Source: CAYFJO01 sp964343305 (GTDB lineage: Bacteria; Planctomycetota; Planctomycetia; Pirellulales; Pirellulaceae). From it: 26,465 bases of DNA. The stretch covers positions 1-26,465 of the forward strand of contig CAYFJO010000120.1 of assembly GCA_964343305.1 (NCBI GenBank), written 5' to 3'. Below the pieces are notes generated by a model that did not search any database, was not told the origin of the DNA, and was given only the letters and a program-made list of their open reading frames with translations. The position numbers and the translations under genes are program-made. Of this stretch, positions 24,478 to 26,465 are shown piece by piece. Numbering within the stretch: position 1 is the stretch's first letter; the number at the start of each line of letters is the position of its first letter.

Positions 24478-24504
24478 GTAGCTTGACCCTCCGAGTCGAG
24501 CTAC
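24478..24504. terminator. Hairpin between convergent genes, overlapping a stop codon; possible bidirectional terminator or dispersed repeat
   Basis: GTAGCTTGAC and GTCGAGCTAC pair over 10 positions (one G-T wobble) around the loop CCTCCGA. The hairpin lies just after the NagB/PIG-L stop and contains the TAG stop of the convergent minus-strand gene (24501-24503). There is no T-tract, so factor-independent termination is uncertain. Confidence 0.45.
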
Positions 24505-25784
24505 CGCAGTGATTCAATGTTCTTCAAGCACTCGTTTGCACGTGCGCGTATCGACTTGTTCTTCGAGTTCGTCGAAACGGCTTGCAGAAACGGCCTTAGC
24601 TGTGTCAAACGGTTTCTCTCGATAGAAACAGTTACTTGATCGAACATCTTGACGATCCGCGGCTCGGCTTTCGCTAAGTCGTAATTCGTGTGGCCGTAGT
24701 CGTTGATCGCGACTTTGTCTTTATCGAACAGAAGCACGGCCATCAGAGGTTTGTATTCGAACGCCTGTTTGTAAAACGTGGCCAACTTCTTACTGCGCAA
24801 ATCTTTGAGCACATCGAGCCTTTGTTCGAGCATGTACGTTACTTCGCTCAGCTTCAACTCTTTGTAATAGGTCGAATACTCGAAGGCCATGAAATCGACG
24901 CCCGCGTCGTCGCCGCTTTTCAATAGCCCTTTGCCAAATGCAAACAGATGGCGGTAGCGATCCCGTTCGTAATCGTCCGCCTTTTGTTTCTCCATCCAAT
25001 CCGTCAATTCCCGTCGCTCACCGGGTTTCAATAACATGCCGAGTGCGAGAGCTGCGTTGTCCCGGAAATTCCAATCGTGATGCGATTCCAAAACTCGCCG
25101 GATCGCTGGCACTGCTTCGACCGCGCCAAGCTTGCCCAGCGCGACCGGGACATTCTGTCGATCCAGGTTTCGGCCCGTTGACTCGCCCGGTTTGCCGCGA
25201 ATAATGCAGCCTGGCTGGTGTTCGGGGTAAACGTTGTCTGGCATTGCCAACGCAGTGATCAACGTGGCGATCACGCGCTTGCTTTTGATCTTGTCGAAAT
25301 TCTCGTCGCGGTGACCTTGGAAGCTGTTGGCGATGTTGGCAAATTCACCGACCGGTGTGAGTTGCCCTTCGGGTAACACTTGTTTAATGGTTGCCTGTTG
25401 AGCGACCACTTGATCGATCAGCCATGGTACGTAGTCGTTGATAAAGTCCTTTTCGGTATTAAAACGCGAGTCGGTCAACAACGTGCGGCCGATCTTCAAC
25501 TTGTCCTGCTGCTCCCGCTTGGGGTTCTTGAATTCACGCTTCAATCTGCGAGCCGCCGTCATCTCATCGACCTGTGCGACCCACATCAGCGCCTGGTGGC
25601 AATGGGGATCGTCCTTAAAGTACTCCCCGATGCGGCTGATCTTGGTCATGTTGTCCAGCGAAGCGTCGCGGACAATGGGGGCAAGAGCTTGGTAGTCAGG
25701 TGAAATACCCGGCTTGCCCGCGACCGGATCCGCGGCTGCCATAGTTGCGATACATAGGATGAAGAGAGACGTCCAGATTCTCAT
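24501..25784 (-). CDS. Exported HEAT-repeat-like protein of unknown function (427 aa)
   Basis: The ATG at 25784 is chosen because GGGA lies just upstream and the product then begins with a clean signal peptide (MRIWTSLFILCIATMAAADP, cleavage near residue 18). A longer frame from 25856 would bury this signal behind 24 residues. The mature part is alpha-helical. One clear HEAT-type unit is visible (EAVPAIRRVLESHHDWNFRDNAALALGML), with further helical pairs before and after it and Lys-rich stretches. No catalytic motif is recognised. The protein is probably periplasmic, perhaps a scaffold. It follows the isomerase-like gene by 109 nt on the same strand. Confidence 0.75.
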   Translation of the reverse strand: MRIWTSLFILCIATMAAADPVAGKPGISPDYQALAPIVRDASLDNMTKISRIGEYFKDDPHCHQALMWVAQVDEMTAARRLKREFKNPKREQQDKLKIGRTLLTDSRFNTEKDFINDYVPWLIDQVVAQQATIKQVLPEGQLTPVGEFANIANSFQGHRDENFDKIKSKRVIATLITALAMPDNVYPEHQPGCIIRGKPGESTGRNLDRQNVPVALGKLGAVEAVPAIRRVLESHHDWNFRDNAALALGMLLKPGERRELTDWMEKQKADDYERDRYRHLFAFGKGLLKSGDDAGVDFMAFEYSTYYKELKLSEVTYMLEQRLDVLKDLRSKKLATFYKQAFEYKPLMAVLLFDKDKVAINDYGHTNYDLAKAEPRIVKMFDQVTVSIERNRLTQLRPFLQAVSTNSKNKSIRARANECLKNIESLR

Positions 25785-25893
25785 GTGTTTTCCCGTTTGT
25801 CTTGGAAGAAGAAATCGGCACGTGCTGAGACGAAGCCAGCCAGGAAATGGTTCCAATCTAATCTGTGGAAATCACTTATCCGCTACTCGCCGG

Positions 25894-26465
25894 CTATCTT
25901 CCCAAACCGAGCTTTTTGCAATACGCGATGCTGCGCTGGATATCGCCGGTTTGATATTTCTGGTCGGCAACTTTGCGATCGACACCTGCGGGAACCTTGC
26001 GGGCATCACGAGGTTTCCCCCGCTTGGCCCATGCCAGGAATTTGTCAAACCCCTTGGGTTTGCCGTTGGGCCAAGCTTTCCAGAAATCTTCTCTTTTGAA
26101 TGCCAGCTCGCGATTGAATCCGGAAATCGTTTCAATATTGACCGGTGCATTGGGGCACAACTCGGCAAATCGAGCAAAATATTTTTTCCAATCCACCATG
26201 CCTTCGCCCATCGCGGTCCACTGCGCGGTGACTCCGTTTTCGCTTTCCCAGACGGCGGTGTCGCGAAGGCTGGTTGTGAAAACATACGGACCGAGGTTTT
26301 CGAGATTGACCAGCGGATCTTCCAGTGTCCACACTGCGTTGCCTGAATCCATGTTCGCGCCGACGAATTCCTTGCCCGCTTCCTCAATCAATCGGACCAG
26401 TTCAAGCGAATGCATATCACCGGCGTGATTTTCCATGGCGATCTTGATCCCTTCGTCCATGCACC
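25894..26465 (-). CDS. Sugar phosphate isomerase/epimerase-type TIM-barrel protein (xylose isomerase-like), C-terminal part
   Basis: The frame runs off the right edge, so only the last 190 or so residues are seen; the in-frame Met at 26460 is internal. AMENHAGDM with a metal-binding Glu, GANMDSGNAVWTLEDP with a metal-binding Asp, and NIETISGF with a further Glu match the AP-endonuclease-2/xylose-isomerase-like barrel family. Such proteins are abundant in planctomycetes and act as sugar or inositol isomerases, epimerases or dehydratases. The reaction cannot be told. The family usually has around 280-320 residues, so roughly a third is missing. Confidence 0.8.
   Translation of the reverse strand, partial: CMDEGIKIAMENHAGDMHSLELVRLIEEAGKEFVGANMDSGNAVWTLEDPLVNLENLGPYVFTTSLRDTAVWESENGVTAQWTAMGEGMVDWKKYFARFAELCPNAPVNIETISGFNRELAFKREDFWKAWPNGKPKGFDKFLAWAKRGKPRDARKVPAGVDRKVADQKYQTGDIQRSIAYCKKLGLGR

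Noticed and set aside
1..26465. CRISPR array, prophage, restriction or toxin-antitoxin genes
   Set aside because: No regularly spaced repeats, cas genes, phage structural or integrase genes, or toxin-antitoxin pairs were seen. The 52-residue protein after the permease lacks antitoxin features.

Overview
The window most probably comes from a member of the Planctomycetota, in or near the Pirellulales. The base composition is moderate to slightly GC-rich. Several features point to this phylum: an Asn-Pro-Tyr-x-Ser-Pro tag at the start of a transporter, a large secreted LVIVD propeller protein, a DUF4954 protein, a NagB/PIG-L fusion, secreted EF-hand and HEAT-type proteins, and an intergenic palindrome whose accidental translation gives a TDFQSV-type peptide. 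This is inference from family content; no rRNA or tRNA is present. A run of exactly 100 N at 20624-20723 shows that the assembly is a draft.

Layout from left to right. A 5' fragment of an MhpD-type hydratase/decarboxylase and a secreted EF-hand protein lie on the minus strand (1-1503). A nitrilase-family hydrolase (plus) converges on a 1088-residue secreted LVIVD propeller protein (minus). A scar that looks like the start of a mobile element (about 5940-6127) abuts a 52-residue coiled-coil protein, whose start codon overlaps the stop of an APC amino acid permease (minus). A plus-strand operon follows: an OPA-family organophosphate-type transporter, a LicC-like nucleotidyltransferase and a half-length methionine-synthase-II protein (8027-11278). 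A minus-strand operon then encodes DUF4956, a membrane-anchored CotH kinase joined to a beta-helix, and a VTC polyphosphate polymerase (15625-11351).

Next come purF (minus) and, divergently, proB with a PlsC-type acyltransferase (plus). The acyltransferase stop codon directly abuts that of a DUF4954 protein (minus, interrupted by the N gap), which lies downstream of nagB. A divergent NagB/PIG-L deacetylase fusion follows on the plus strand. The window ends with a secreted HEAT-like protein and a truncated xylose-isomerase-like TIM-barrel protein (both minus).

Three groups look functionally coherent. The DUF4956-CotH-VTC operon suggests a membrane polyphosphate/protein-phosphorylation machine. 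The OPA transporter, nucleotidyltransferase and core-MetE operon suggests uptake and processing of a phosphorylated compound with a methyl-transfer step. The nagB-DUF4954 unit and the divergent NagB/PIG-L fusion form an amino-sugar locus. No CRISPR array, prophage, intact insertion sequence, tRNA or rRNA was seen.
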